A DNA stretch of 16,274 nt from Gracilaria caudata. Its lineage: Eukaryota; Rhodophyta; Florideophyceae; Gracilariales; Gracilariaceae. The notes below the pieces were generated by a model. It saw nothing but the letters and a program-made list of their open reading frames with translations, did not search any database and was not told the DNA's origin. The DNA is taken from the NCBI GenBank assembly GCA_030374735.1, contig JASCIV010000577.1, positions 1-16,274 on the forward strand. The letters run 5' to 3'. This document shows, piece by piece, positions 1 to 8,234 of this stretch (position 1 is its first letter; each line of letters starts with the position of its first letter). A program made the translations under genes and the position numbers.

Positions 1-504
1 GTCTGTACCGGTTCCGTCACCAGCAGCAGTACCTAGTTCACTACCTGTTCCTGTCTGAGGACCAGCTGTACCGTCTGTACCGGTTCCGTCACTAGCACCA
101 GTTCCTAGTTCAGTACCTGTTCCTGTTCCGGAGCCGGATCCACTTCCAGTAGATGATCCTTGCCCTGGACCAGTTCCTGGTACACGACCAGTTCCTGATT
201 GAGGCCCAGTTGCACCGTCTGTACCGGTTCCGTCACCAGTACCAGTTCCTAGTTCACTACCTGTTCCTGCCTGAGAACCAGCTGTACCGTCTGTACCGGT
301 TCCGTCACCAGCAGCAGTACCTAGTTCACTACCTGTTCCTGTCTGAGGACCAGCTGTACCGTCTGTACCGGTTCCGTCAGCAGCAGCAGTTCCTAGTTCA
401 CTACCTGTTCCTGCCTGAGGACCAGTTGTACCGTCTGTACTACTTCCTCCCCCAGTAGCAGTTCCTTGTTCACTACCTGTTCCTGTTCCGGAGCCAGATC
501 CACT
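1..504. repeat. 72-bp in-frame tandem repeats of the Gly/Thr-rich gene
   Basis: The string GTCTGTACCGG recurs at 1, 73, 217, 289 and 361, with a diverged form at 433, all multiples of 72 bp apart. Each unit encodes 24 residues on the minus strand. Positions 1-72 and 289-360 are identical. A variant segment at 118-180 matches 478-540 at a spacing of 360 bp (five units), which shows higher-order duplication of several units. From about 505 to 960 the 72-bp period decays into irregular Gly-Thr codon strings. Confidence 0.95.
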
Positions 505-1230
505 TCCAGTTGTTGCTCCTTGTCCAGGACCAGTTCCTTGTGCAGTATCTGTTGCTGCTCCAGTGTCTGTTCCTTGTCCAGAACCAGTTGGTGTTCCAGA
601 ACCTGTGCCTGTGTGAGGATCAGTGGCAACGTCAGTACCGCTTCCTTCTGTTCCTTGACCAGAGCCTGTTGCTGTTGCTCCAGAATCTGTTCCGTCTTGA
701 GCAGCGTCTGTTTCGGTTCCTTCGCCAGCACCAGTTCCTAGTTCAGCACCTGTTTCCGTTCCAGGACCAGGTCCAGCTTCAGTGGCTGTTCCCTGCCCAG
801 GATCAGTTGCAACGCCTGTTCCTTCTGCAGGATCAGTCGTTCCAGTATCAGTACCTGGTTCAGTTGCTGTCCCGAAACCTTCTCCTGTTCCAACTCCAGG
901 AGCAGTAGGATCGGTTTCAGTCGCAGAGCCTGGTTGAGTGCCAGTGTCTACCTCGGCAACTGGATGAGTGGGATCGGTGGGCGGGATGAAGGAGGACTTG
1001 AAGTAGACCAAGCCAAGATTCGGGAGCTGTTTGAATTGGAGTTTAGCTCGGCTTTGCGACTCGATGTCAGACTGGGGTTGCTGATGCGGGGACTTCGGAT
1101 CGCTGTGCGGATCGGTGATCTCGGGGTCTGGATGTTGCTCCAACGGTGGCTTGGAATCTGGATTGGTGATGTCAGATATCCGCTTCACAGAAGGGGCAAA
1201 GTAGACTAAGGCCAGATGCGGGATTGGCAT
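1..1230 (-). CDS. Gly/Thr-rich tandem-repeat protein, C-terminus beyond window
   Basis: This minus-strand frame is open from a stop at 1366-1368 to the left edge, so the C-terminus is missing. The first in-frame ATG is at 1230-1228, giving at least 410 codons. Residues 1 to about 90 are rich in Pro, Ser, Asp and Gln. After that the protein is almost entirely Gly, Thr, Ala, Asp, Ser, Glu and Gln in GTGT- and GTDT-like strings. The last 160 or so residues seen are organised as a 24-residue repeat containing TGTGSELGT and DGTGTDGTAG. There is no cysteine and no membrane segment. The visible N-terminus (MPIPHLALVYFAP) is only weakly hydrophobic, so an upstream exon with a signal peptide, or another start, is possible. 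Thr/Gly-rich repeats of this kind are common in secreted or cell-wall proteins; that role is inferred. No family was recognised. Confidence 0.6.
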   Translation of the reverse strand, partial: MPIPHLALVYFAPSVKRISDITNPDSKPPLEQHPDPEITDPHSDPKSPHQQPQSDIESQSRAKLQFKQLPNLGLVYFKSSFIPPTDPTHPVAEVDTGTQPGSATETDPTAPGVGTGEGFGTATEPGTDTGTTDPAEGTGVATDPGQGTATEAGPGPGTETGAELGTGAGEGTETDAAQDGTDSGATATGSGQGTEGSGTDVATDPHTGTGSGTPTGSGQGTDTGAATDTAQGTGPGQGATTGSGSGSGTGTGSEQGTATGGGSSTDGTTGPQAGTGSELGTAAADGTGTDGTAGPQTGTGSELGTAAGDGTGTDGTAGSQAGTGSELGTGTGDGTGTDGATGPQSGTGRVPGTGPGQGSSTGSGSGSGTGTGTELGTGASDGTGTDGTAGPQTGTGSELGTAAGDGTGTD

Positions 1231-1533
1231 CGGAAGGGGTGGGCGATGACAAAACAACAGATCGGGAGAGCTTTTATGATGGGTGCGGAGGGGGGATTTC
1301 TGTTCGCGAATGAAGACGCAAAGTGACGTTAAGTACAAGGACCAGACGCGAATGTGATTGGGTTGTTAGGGAAGGGACAAGATGCACATGAAGAGGACAG
1401 CTCATGGGACATAAATCATTGCATTCGCGCGATGTCTGTAAGCCAGCGAAGGGGCGAGGGGCGTAGGGGCGGTGGAGAGCCAAATGGCTGAGCGAGAGGG
1501 AAGCAGCGTAGCTGCGATGCTGAGAGGAAGGAA

Positions 1534-1563
1534 GCAGCTGAGGTGCTCGCAGCTGAGGTGCTC
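1534..1563. repeat. 15-bp exact tandem duplication
   Basis: GCAGCTGAGGTGCTC occurs twice in a row (1534-1548 and 1549-1563) in the putative promoter region of the Gly/Thr-rich gene. It could be a doubled regulator site or simple slippage. Confidence 0.9.
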
Positions 1564-1716
1564 ACAGCGCGGCGAGAAAACGAATGCGGTGACGTGCGCG
1601 CTGAGCGGCGGGGCGCGAGCACGTACGTGCAGTTTAAAGTTTAATGATACAAGCTACGCGGAGTTGCGACGTTTAAGACGCGTATGCGACAGCGCGTGTG
1701 CGGAATGGCGCCACGC

Positions 1717-1738
1717 GCCACTGGCGCGCCACTGGCGC
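1717..1738. repeat. 11-bp exact tandem duplication
   Basis: GCCACTGGCGC occurs twice in a row (1717-1727 and 1728-1738), just beyond the stop codon of the patatin-like gene. The surrounding sequence is dense in GCGC, so local slippage is a simple explanation. Confidence 0.9.
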
Positions 1739-1776
1739 GCGGCGGAGCGCACAGCGCGCACACGTGGGCACGTTGT

Positions 1777-3714
1777 CTACGCGAACAGCGCGTTGTACAG
1801 GCCGGGCGTGAGCGACTGCATGGCGCGCAGCGGCAGCAGCAGCACCACCGCGTGCACCAGCGCGGTGAGCGGCGCCGTCACCAACAGCACCATCAGCAGC
1901 GCGCCGGCCGTCGCCGCCGCCATCAGCAACGCGTAGCGCTCGCTGAGCCACTGCCACCACGGCGTGCGGTTGTGGTAGCACATGCCGCGCAGCGCCTCGC
2001 TGAACACCACCCACAGCAACGGCCGCAGCAGCGCGCGCGCCGCGAACCACAGCAGCAAGCGCAGAGGCGCGCCCACCACCGCCCACAGCCCCATCGTGAG
2101 CGCCGACAGCAGCGCGTTCACGTCGCCCGCGTACACCCACACGATCTGGCTCAGGCGGTCTGCCGCGATGCGCGACGTGTTGTTCACGATGCGGTTCTTC
2201 TCGTACCGCGACAGGCGCACGCGGTCCGGCAACGGCACCGGCTCGGCCGCCGAGCCGTGCAGCGGGATGAGCGGTAGCGAAGTACCGCTTCCCTTCGTCG
2301 CCGCCGTTCGCGCCAGCCCGTCGTGACGCGCATCGTCGCGTCCGCCGCCCACGCGCAGGTTACGCAGAAAAGCCTGACAATTGGCGCGTCCCAATTGGAA
2401 GTCATGCAGACGAAGTTGTTCGTCAAGCAGTCCGCCAAACGTGAACAACGTGCCGCACGCCAGTTCGCGGGGACGCGCGTCCACGCCAGGCGTGCCTTCG
2501 AACGGTGACAAGAAGTGTTGCGGCACGTCAGAATGTTCATCGAGAGCATCTTTCTTGAAACGTATGCCTGTAAATAGTATGCGTGCAAGCGTGATGGCCA
2601 TGTAGATGAGCGACATGCCGCTTTGTTTGCAGCGATTATCGGGCGCGTTGTCCGGGAACGGCGTCACGAGGATGACGGCGTTCGAGCCGGCCGCGTTCGC
2701 GTTGTCCACGGCTGAGTCGCTCTCGCGCAGTAGCTTCGCCTGTTCCTCGCTGTGACGCATGATGTCCATTACAATGCCGAACGGGTCGTTGTTCATGATG
2801 CCGCCATCCACTGCTGCGTATTCGTTCATCTTAGGGTTGTCGAACACGTTCATTTCCCAGTCAGGGCGGCCGGCGGAGCGCCTCTCGTAGTGCCAGATGG
2901 GCGTCCTGATATTGGCAGTGGGAAACCCTCCCGGAAATGCAGACGTAGCCTTCACACTGGAGATGGCGTTCTGCCACTCGCTGGTGTGCAGCTCGGAGCG
3001 CACGTCAAGCACGTGGCTCATTCTCTTCAACACAGGCGGCACACTGTCGGGGTCGGTGGTCACGCGGAAACTCACAAAGTCGGAGCAGTTCCTCATGCGG
3101 TACTTCTCTTCGTTGCTCAGCACAGAGCGCCACGGACCAATGGAATGCGGCGTGCCTCGCAACGACGTGTTGGTGAGGATGAGTTCTAGCTGGTCAGCCC
3201 ACGGCGGCATCTGTTTGTGCTTGCGCGGCTCCACCACCAGACTGGTGACGGTGTCCACGAACAACGAATTGAGAATGGAGCGCACCACAACGGCTTCGTC
3301 CGACTTGGACGGCCTCAGGTCGTCGTACGCAAATAAGCGGTTCACGTTGGTCTCCTTCACCCAAGTGCGGAACAGCGGGTTGTTCGGCGGTGCGGCGTTT
3401 CCCAATTGGTAGTCGTTGGACAGCGGCGTGTAATCGCTCATACTGAACGACGCGCAGCCCAACAGCGCAGTGATACCGCCGGCCGAGGTGCCGGCCACCT
3501 TGTCCACCTCAATCGGGAACGAATGAGCCTCGGGGTCAGTGTGATCGTGCGGCTCGCTCTCCCGCGCGTGCTGCAGACACATCATGGCCTCGATGAAGAA
3601 GTCAAACACGCCCGCCTCGTAACAACCGCCCGTGGCGGCACCGCTGAGAGTGATCCCGATCTTGATGGCATCGCGCGGCTCGCGAGCGGCGCCGTCGCGC
3701 GACTCGGAAATCAT
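1777..3714 (-). CDS. Patatin-like phospholipase with C-terminal membrane segments
   Basis: Predicted acyl-lipid hydrolase of the patatin fold, 645 residues from the chosen start. The oxyanion-hole region is LSGAATGGCYEAG (about 23-35), in place of the DGGGxRG of plant patatins. The nucleophile elbow is AGTSAGG with Ser77, and the dyad Asp303 lies in AVDGGIMNND. The stretches LELILTNTSLRGTP (about 176-189) and GGLLDEQLRLHDFQLGRANCQAFLRNL (about 427-453, cited in part) resemble a long bacterial-type patatin-like subfamily. Hydrophobic helices at about 540-575 and 595-630 suggest a membrane-anchored tail. The frame could start at 4017, but the extra 101 residues are Arg/Pro/Ser-rich, lie outside the fold and are encoded across an 11-base C run, so 3714 is preferred. 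Substrate and compartment are unknown. The gene is divergent from the small membrane-protein gene at 4443. Confidence 0.9.
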   Translation of the reverse strand: MISESRDGAAREPRDAIKIGITLSGAATGGCYEAGVFDFFIEAMMCLQHARESEPHDHTDPEAHSFPIEVDKVAGTSAGGITALLGCASFSMSDYTPLSNDYQLGNAAPPNNPLFRTWVKETNVNRLFAYDDLRPSKSDEAVVVRSILNSLFVDTVTSLVVEPRKHKQMPPWADQLELILTNTSLRGTPHSIGPWRSVLSNEEKYRMRNCSDFVSFRVTTDPDSVPPVLKRMSHVLDVRSELHTSEWQNAISSVKATSAFPGGFPTANIRTPIWHYERRSAGRPDWEMNVFDNPKMNEYAAVDGGIMNNDPFGIVMDIMRHSEEQAKLLRESDSAVDNANAAGSNAVILVTPFPDNAPDNRCKQSGMSLIYMAITLARILFTGIRFKKDALDEHSDVPQHFLSPFEGTPGVDARPRELACGTLFTFGGLLDEQLRLHDFQLGRANCQAFLRNLRVGGGRDDARHDGLARTAATKGSGTSLPLIPLHGSAAEPVPLPDRVRLSRYEKNRIVNNTSRIAADRLSQIVWVYAGDVNALLSALTMGLWAVVGAPLRLLLWFAARALLRPLLWVVFSEALRGMCYHNRTPWWQWLSERYALLMAAATAGALLMVLLVTAPLTALVHAVVLLLPLRAMQSLTPGLYNALFA

Positions 3715-4442
3715 GACGTGTCGTTGCGATACAGTAGATCGTTCTTGTGGGAGAACGGGAAGTGGACGCTGGGGGGGGGGGATTGTCAGCCCCAGCACGG
3801 TCGCGCTGCGCTTGCGCTTTGTGGAGAGCGTGCGCAGCGGGCGTGCCAAGGGGACCGACGGTACAGCAACTCTCAGATTATTGCGTCGTGGTCTGCGCGT
3901 GGCGCGCACCAATGGGCGCCGCCGCCTCGGCGTCAGCAACGATGGCGCACGTGAGCAGCGCCAACTTTGGCTGACGTGGCGGTGTTTGCTTTTGCAATTA
4001 CCGCAGCTTACTTTCAATTACAGCTCGGCGACTTGTACACGTTGTACACGCACAGGCTCACACGTACAAGTCAGCTGCAGCTCGACGTGGTCCAAACTGA
4101 ATCATCGACTGGAATCGCGTCACCTCGGCCCCGTGCGCCAAAGCTCAATGACTTCGCCTTCTTCCGAAAGCATTGCGCAACTCCACGGTCTCCAATAGCC
4201 CCATCTCGCTTTCGGGACACCATGAGTAAGAGAACCACATGTTCCTCCCCATCTTCTTCCCGCAAAAACCCGTACATGTCTCGCGTTTCCGAGCACATTG
4301 GGCCACACATCAAATGATGACGTCGCAATGAATTCAGTGCAGCTATTTCCATCGGTAGCACTAAACCGTCATGATGCCATTCCCGAGCAGGTCTCCTGCT
4401 TTGCACACCCCCTCATATTGCTAAGAAGAAGACTGCCGCATT
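3715..4442. promoter_or_regulatory. Divergent intergenic region, patatin gene and 4443 gene
   Basis: These 728 bp separate the divergent starts at 3714 (minus) and 4443 (plus), so both promoters are expected here. An 11-base G run lies at 3771-3781. The patatin frame remains open up to 4017, so part of this region may encode an N-terminal extension. A short direct repeat of CGACTTGTACACG type (GTACACGTTGTACACG) lies near 4035-4050. No clear TATA box was found. Confidence 0.4.
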
Positions 4443-4901
4443 ATGCATCCTTCCCACTCTCAGCCGCAACAAAATGACATCGAATATGGAAGTTTCAGCA
4501 ACACCGAATCCGCGTTGCCATCGTTGGATGCACAGAAGTTGGGAGACCTGGAAGGTGATGTTGTGAATGGTATGAACGAAATCATTCAAATCGAGAAACG
4601 ATCTTCGCAACGCGGTGCACTGCTGGCAAGGATACGAAATCCAATCCAATTCGTTCATCATCACTTCTTCGAAGCGCAATTCAGTGTTTTGGCTGTCGTG
4701 TTGCTGGTATGTGTCGTGTGTCTACTGCTCTTGGGCGTATCCCGAACCAGTGTTAGCCAGCATGTGCATAGTGCGCAAGCTCATGGAAGCCACGTGAAGA
4801 CAGACGTGTACCACAATGTCTTGGATCATGCATTGGAGTTCGTAGGCTTCAGCCTGTTCTTCTACCTGGTGTATTCGATTTTCCAGTGCACCGCGTCTTA
4901 A
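4443..4901 (+). CDS. Small two-helix membrane protein, function unknown
   Basis: The 152-codon frame is not recognised as any family, but it reads as a real membrane protein. Residues 1 to about 78 are polar, with an acidic stretch (DLEGDVVNGMNEI) followed by a basic one (EKRSSQRGALLARIRN). A first strongly hydrophobic helix spans about 80-99 (FSVLAVVLLVCVVCLLLLGV). A His-rich loop follows, and a second helix, LEFVGFSLFFYLVYSIF, spans about 131-147 and ends at the C-terminus. There is no signal peptide. The loop with several histidines between the helices might bind metal, which is inference. The only clear plus-strand gene of the left half, it is divergent from the patatin-like gene and convergent with the cysteine-rich gene at 5111-6136. 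Confidence 0.7.
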   Translation: MHPSHSQPQQNDIEYGSFSNTESALPSLDAQKLGDLEGDVVNGMNEIIQIEKRSSQRGALLARIRNPIQFVHHHFFEAQFSVLAVVLLVCVVCLLLLGVSRTSVSQHVHSAQAHGSHVKTDVYHNVLDHALEFVGFSLFFYLVYSIFQCTAS

Positions 4902-5049
4902 CGTGCTCTTGGAGGTGTACAGTACCACGGCTCGACTTCGGGAAGCCGACTGCGCCGTCCTTCGAGTGCGCACTTGTCAGCGACAACTTGATGTGAACCC
5001 ACAACAGCATGCAAGCACTCTTCGATTACCAAATACATCTCACAAATCT

Positions 5050-5062
5050 AATTTTAATTAAA
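5050..5062. terminator. AT-rich patch, possible shared 3'-end signal
   Basis: AATTTTAATTAAA lies between the convergent gene ends at 4901 and 5111. Its core TTTAATTAAA is a perfect palindrome, so it reads as an AATAAA-like signal on both strands. This is a candidate bidirectional polyadenylation region only. Confidence 0.3.
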
Positions 5063-5110
5063 CGCTTGAGATCCGATCTGGCGCCAGCAGCTCGCTAGCG
5101 CCCAAACGCC

Positions 5111-6136
5111 TCACTCCATTTCACCGTCCTCCTCTGGAAGCGGCGTAGAGAACGAACCGTACAAGTCGTAATTCTCACAGGAAGCACTATACGAAGAGTA
5201 CGACTCGCCTTCCTCACACACCCCACACGCATCAATGTCTGCAATGTACATTGTTCCACGCTCACAAGCAAAGCAAGTAGATGCGCCACGACGAGCAAAA
5301 CTATTATTCGCGCAACTTCGACAGTAACGCATTATACCTCCCCGAGAGAACTGGTTAAAGGGGCATTCTTGACATTCCAGAGTATAGCTGTCGTAGGACG
5401 TACCAGGCGGACATGAATCACAACTCATTGAACTGCCGATGTACACCGTGTGCTGCGGGCACTTAATGCATTCAGTCGCGCCCTCCATCGAGAACGAATT
5501 GCCGCCACATGAAAAGCAGCTCTTCATTACATTGGGATAGTTGGTGAACGAGCCTGGAGAGCACTTCTCACATTCTAACATGTACGAGTTGTAAAACATT
5601 CCCGGAGGACAGGTAGCGCAACTTCCGTTAGCCAACAAAGCCTGATGCTCTGTGCATTCGATGCAGCTCGAAGCACCGCTGGGTGAATGTGAATTATGCG
5701 GGCACGGCAAGCACGGACCAAGTCCGGCCTCAGCCTTGAAGAATCCGCCCTCGCAGTTCTGGCACATGGGACTGTAGTCAGAATAAACCTGTCCAGGAGG
5801 ACACACGCCGCAGCTTGAATCATTCAGCAACACCTGACCCTCTGGGCAAGTGACGCACGACGATGCCCCAAATAGTGAGAAAGTGCCCGATGGGCATGAA
5901 TCGCACGACGTCTGTCCGGGCTGGCTCTGAAAGGTTCCAGGATAGCATTCGTCGCACTGATTGTCTCCTGAGTACAATTGGTACCCGGAAGTACCGGGAG
6001 GACAAGCTTCACAAGAACCATTTGTTCCAAGGATGAATCCCGGAGGACAGTCACTATTGACATCGCCGATTGGATCCGAGCTTTTTACGGATGCGAACAA
6101 CAAGGCGAGCAAGACACCGAAAGTAGTGACAGTCAT
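5111..6136 (-). CDS. Secreted GCC2/GCC3 (ephrin-receptor-like) cysteine-rich protein
   Basis: The protein has 341 residues from ATG 6136-6134. This start is preferred over the upstream in-frame ATG at 6232 because it begins with a typical signal peptide (MTVTTFGVLLALLFAS, then KSSDP). The mature part has 36 cysteines, including 17 CxxC motifs, in modules such as CPPGTSGYQLYSGDNQC, CPSGTFSLFGASSC and CPPGTSYDSYTLEC. These match the GCC2/GCC3 and TNF-receptor-like cysteine-rich pattern found in extracellular proteins of many eukaryotes. The C-terminus is acidic (LPEEDGEME), with no membrane helix or GPI-like tail, so secretion is likely. Modules alternate between a CPPG-start form and a GASSC-ending form, about 47 residues per pair, which indicates internal duplication. 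The ligand is unknown. It shares a strand with the next two genes. Confidence 0.88.
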   Translation of the reverse strand: MTVTTFGVLLALLFASVKSSDPIGDVNSDCPPGFILGTNGSCEACPPGTSGYQLYSGDNQCDECYPGTFQSQPGQTSCDSCPSGTFSLFGASSCVTCPEGQVLLNDSSCGVCPPGQVYSDYSPMCQNCEGGFFKAEAGLGPCLPCPHNSHSPSGASSCIECTEHQALLANGSCATCPPGMFYNSYMLECEKCSPGSFTNYPNVMKSCFSCGGNSFSMEGATECIKCPQHTVYIGSSMSCDSCPPGTSYDSYTLECQECPFNQFSRGGIMRYCRSCANNSFARRGASTCFACERGTMYIADIDACGVCEEGESYSSYSASCENYDLYGSFSTPLPEEDGEME

Positions 6137-7227
6137 GGTTTCAACACGAACAAGCAAGATCAAGGGATGGATGTGGACGATAAGAAGGATACATCTTTCC
6201 TTCGATGTAGGCCGCTTAAGTATTCCCCGCAAGCCACAAATTCAACAAGGCGAGAAGGTGCTGGGAGACCTGAAGTCCAGGTCGACAACAACAACTCTGG
6301 GCGTGTACTCTTGTAGTATGTACTGTCAGCAAAGAAACTGGTGAGTCTCTGGACGACGTCCACATAGGCAATGAAGGTTCTACAGCAAACATGCCTTTTT
6401 GATGATGATATTATTGGGGCTTGAGATGGCAGCTTTAGTACTTCTAAGCAGCCAGTCTCGATCCAGCTCCGTCTTTGACGATTGTATTGGCATAGCGAAC
6501 GTGTTGCACTGGAGGGGGCACCGGTCTGGCTTCATCACAACGTGAACTACGCTTTCGATCTCGAGTTTAGGTGACACTCCTTGTTTTTATTAAAGAAAAG
6601 GGGAAGAAAAGATTGGCGCAGAACGCAAGAGACAATTGGTAAGTATATCCCCTACGAGGGGAATATTTTTGCCTATTTTGCTATTTGGGGTAGGCACTTT
6701 TTCAAAAAATGGTAGCCATAACCCTTCCAAAATATTCAAAAAATAGGTAGTGATTAATTTTTTTTGTCAGAACAGTGTGTCAAATTCCATATTTTGTCAA
6801 AATAATTATCCGGAGAAGGTCATCCTTTTCCCCTCGTACCCCCGTTTGGGTCTTTCTTTCAGTTGACAACTTTTCCATCCGGGTTTTTACCATGCCTGCA
6901 ATGCATTGCACGTGTATAACCAAAACCGGCCTTGAGAAAATTTCTTGTTATGCCTTCGATCTCGAGAGCTCTCGTGTGTTTCAGCGTGCATCTCCCTGAA
7001 AACAAGTGACAACCGTATGTGGTACGCGAAAGACGTCGCACCCAAGCGATGAATGATTTGCATTGAATGCCCGGCAGCGTGTACCGGCAGGACTCGAACA
7101 ATGTTGGAATCATGTGACCCCAGAATCGAGCTACACGTCTGTATGCCACTCGGTGCATGACAGCATGATGCACAAAGTAAGCCAAACTGTTACAACCATG
7201 TCTTGTCGATCTATGGAGCATCTTAGT
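6137..7227. other. Intergenic region without a supported gene
   Basis: This 1.1-kb gap lies between the start of the GCC2/GCC3-like gene and the end of the 12-residue-repeat gene, both on the minus strand. It should contain the promoter of the former and the 3' end of the latter. The 6580-6800 part is AT-rich, with T and A runs (for example TTTTTATTAAAGAAAAG near 6583). Short frames at 6380-6577, 6859-7221 and 7063-7362 have no recognisable features. The 6859-7221 minus frame (120 codons, His/Cys/Arg-rich) is the only one long enough to keep in mind. Confidence 0.5.
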
Positions 7228-7818
7228 TTATCGGCGGAAAAGATTCAAAAGGATACCGAATATGCGTTTCTGTATATTACCATTTCCTCCTTTAGCGTCA
7301 GTTTCAGAATTCTTTCTGCCATTTTTCGACTTCAAATGCTTCTCACGACCAGACATATCTGAAGCGAGGCGCAACTGCGAATGTATACACACAGCAACAT
7401 CGTCAAAACCAGCCCGCTTTTCCGCTCTACAATGCAAACAACTATCCGGATTGCGCACCCCAAGTTCCCCTTCTCTTGAGCTATGAAGACCTTCCCTTGA
7501 ATCAAGAACCTGTACTAGATTAAGGTAGCTATTCTCATCCATCAAACTTGAAAGCACGCTGGAAGGATCGTCATCCACGAATTCTGAGCAGTCGCGTGAC
7601 GATTGTTTCTCCATAAATTGTGAAAGGTTGCGAAACGATTTCTCCTCCATTACTTGTGAAAGATCACCAAATTTGATTTCATTTTCCGTGTATAGAGTTG
7701 CTTGCTGACTTCTGATTGACCTTGGGAGCACCAATGGCTTGCAATGCGAGTCACGAGATCGTTCGTTTTGGTTCATGTTAAGGATTACGAGGATTTCCAG
7801 TTTCGACGAAAAAGACAA
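7228..7818 (-). CDS. Unrecognised protein with five 12-residue repeats
   Basis: The frame has 196 codons from ATG 7818, or 182 from the second ATG at 7776 (MNQNERSRD). No family was recognised. Residues 51-110 hold five diverged 12-residue repeats. The first two read GDLSQVMEEKSF and RNLSQFMEKQSS, followed by RDCSEFVDDDPS, SVLSSLMDENSY and LNLVQVLDSREG. The shared pattern is Leu-Ser-Gln, two hydrophobic residues, then an acidic patch and Ser, consistent with short amphipathic segments. After the repeats come a Cys pair (CLHC), a third Cys, a basic region (GREKHLKSKNGRKNSE) and a hydrophobic/basic end (IFGILLNLFRR). There is no signal peptide. The repeat organisation supports coding; the AT-rich base use differs from the flanking genes. 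It might be a single exon of a larger gene. Confidence 0.5.
   Translation of the reverse strand: MSFSSKLEILVILNMNQNERSRDSHCKPLVLPRSIRSQQATLYTENEIKFGDLSQVMEEKSFRNLSQFMEKQSSRDCSEFVDDDPSSVLSSLMDENSYLNLVQVLDSREGLHSSREGELGVRNPDSCLHCRAEKRAGFDDVAVCIHSQLRLASDMSGREKHLKSKNGRKNSETDAKGGNGNIQKRIFGILLNLFRR
7489..7668 (-). repeat. Five diverged 36-bp repeats
   Basis: These encode the five 12-residue units of the protein above. The first two are the most alike: on the minus strand both contain CTTTCACAA followed by TATGGAG or AATGGAG. The later three are recognisable mainly at the protein level. Confidence 0.7.
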
Positions 7819-8002
7819 TCAGAACACTGGATTGTCGGATCTCAATTAAATGCGGAAGACAGGCGCTTGGGACCGTTCAGTAGTTTAAACATTTGTACAA
7901 CTATTCTGTTATATGAATTAATTCAAATTTTCGAACTATATTTTCCTCGAAACGTAGTGCTCTTCGAACTCTAGATTGAAATTTTTATTTATGATTGTCG
8001 GT

Positions 8003-8021
8003 CAATGCCAAATTGGCATTG
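8003..8021. promoter_or_regulatory. Perfect 19-bp palindrome, possible operator
   Basis: CAATGCCAA-A-TTGGCATTG has two perfect 9-base arms around one base. It lies 185 bp upstream of the minus-strand gene that starts at 7818. A dimeric regulator site is possible; no factor is suggested. Confidence 0.4.
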
Positions 8022-8147
8022 CCATTGAGTAATTCCCTATTTTGCGTGTTGTGCGCAGGCGTGAGAGCAATGTGGCTCGTTTGCCAAATAGATCAAGTAA
8101 CAAGATACGTATCTCTCCTCTACCAGAGCCCGATTGCACCCACCATG

Positions 8148-8176
8148 ATCACGTGATGATCACATCGTTTATATAA
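8148..8176 (+). promoter_or_regulatory. G-box next to a TATA-like string
   Basis: The palindrome ATCACGTGAT (8148-8157), with a CACGTG core, is followed after 12 bp by TATATAA (8170-8176). On the plus strand this looks like a promoter, but it points into the 3' end of the minus-strand gene at 8235. It may instead be chance, part of the minus gene's 3' region, or an antisense promoter. Confidence 0.25.
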
Positions 8177-8234
8177 ATGGAATCAAATACTTCATATTCA
8201 TCGAGAGTGGCAGCCACTTCATTTCTGGCACATC

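Larger units (their letters stand above)
1231..1776. other. Intergenic region upstream of the Gly/Thr-rich gene
   Basis: No convincing gene lies between the minus-strand patatin stop and the start of the Gly/Thr-rich frame. The region should hold the 3' end of the patatin transcript and the promoter of the repeat-protein gene. The 1560-1770 part is rich in CG dinucleotides. A small AT patch, TTTAAAGTTTAATGATA at about 1633-1649, could be a polyadenylation or TATA-like site. Two short exact tandem duplications are annotated separately. Confidence 0.5.
7819..8234. other. Intergenic region with palindrome and G-box
   Basis: No gene is supported here. The region lies upstream of the 12-residue-repeat gene and downstream of the secreted cysteine-rich gene. 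It contains a perfect 19-bp palindrome (8003-8021) and a CACGTG core next to a TATA-like string (8148-8176), annotated separately. The rest is AT-rich. Confidence 0.5.

Noticed and set aside
393..741. Gln/Leu-rich (minus) and Ser/Cys-rich (plus) frames in the repeat region
   Set aside because: They are other-frame readings of the 72-bp Gly/Thr repeat. The Gly/Thr frame is far longer, is open to the edge and has the most regular units.
1684..2277. Arg/His-rich plus-strand frame of 197 codons
   Set aside because: Shadow of the GC-rich C-terminal membrane region of the patatin-like gene.
7079..7110. Possible tRNA T-arm (TTCGAGT on the minus strand)
   Set aside because: The flanking five-base arms do not pair and no anticodon or D arm could be placed.
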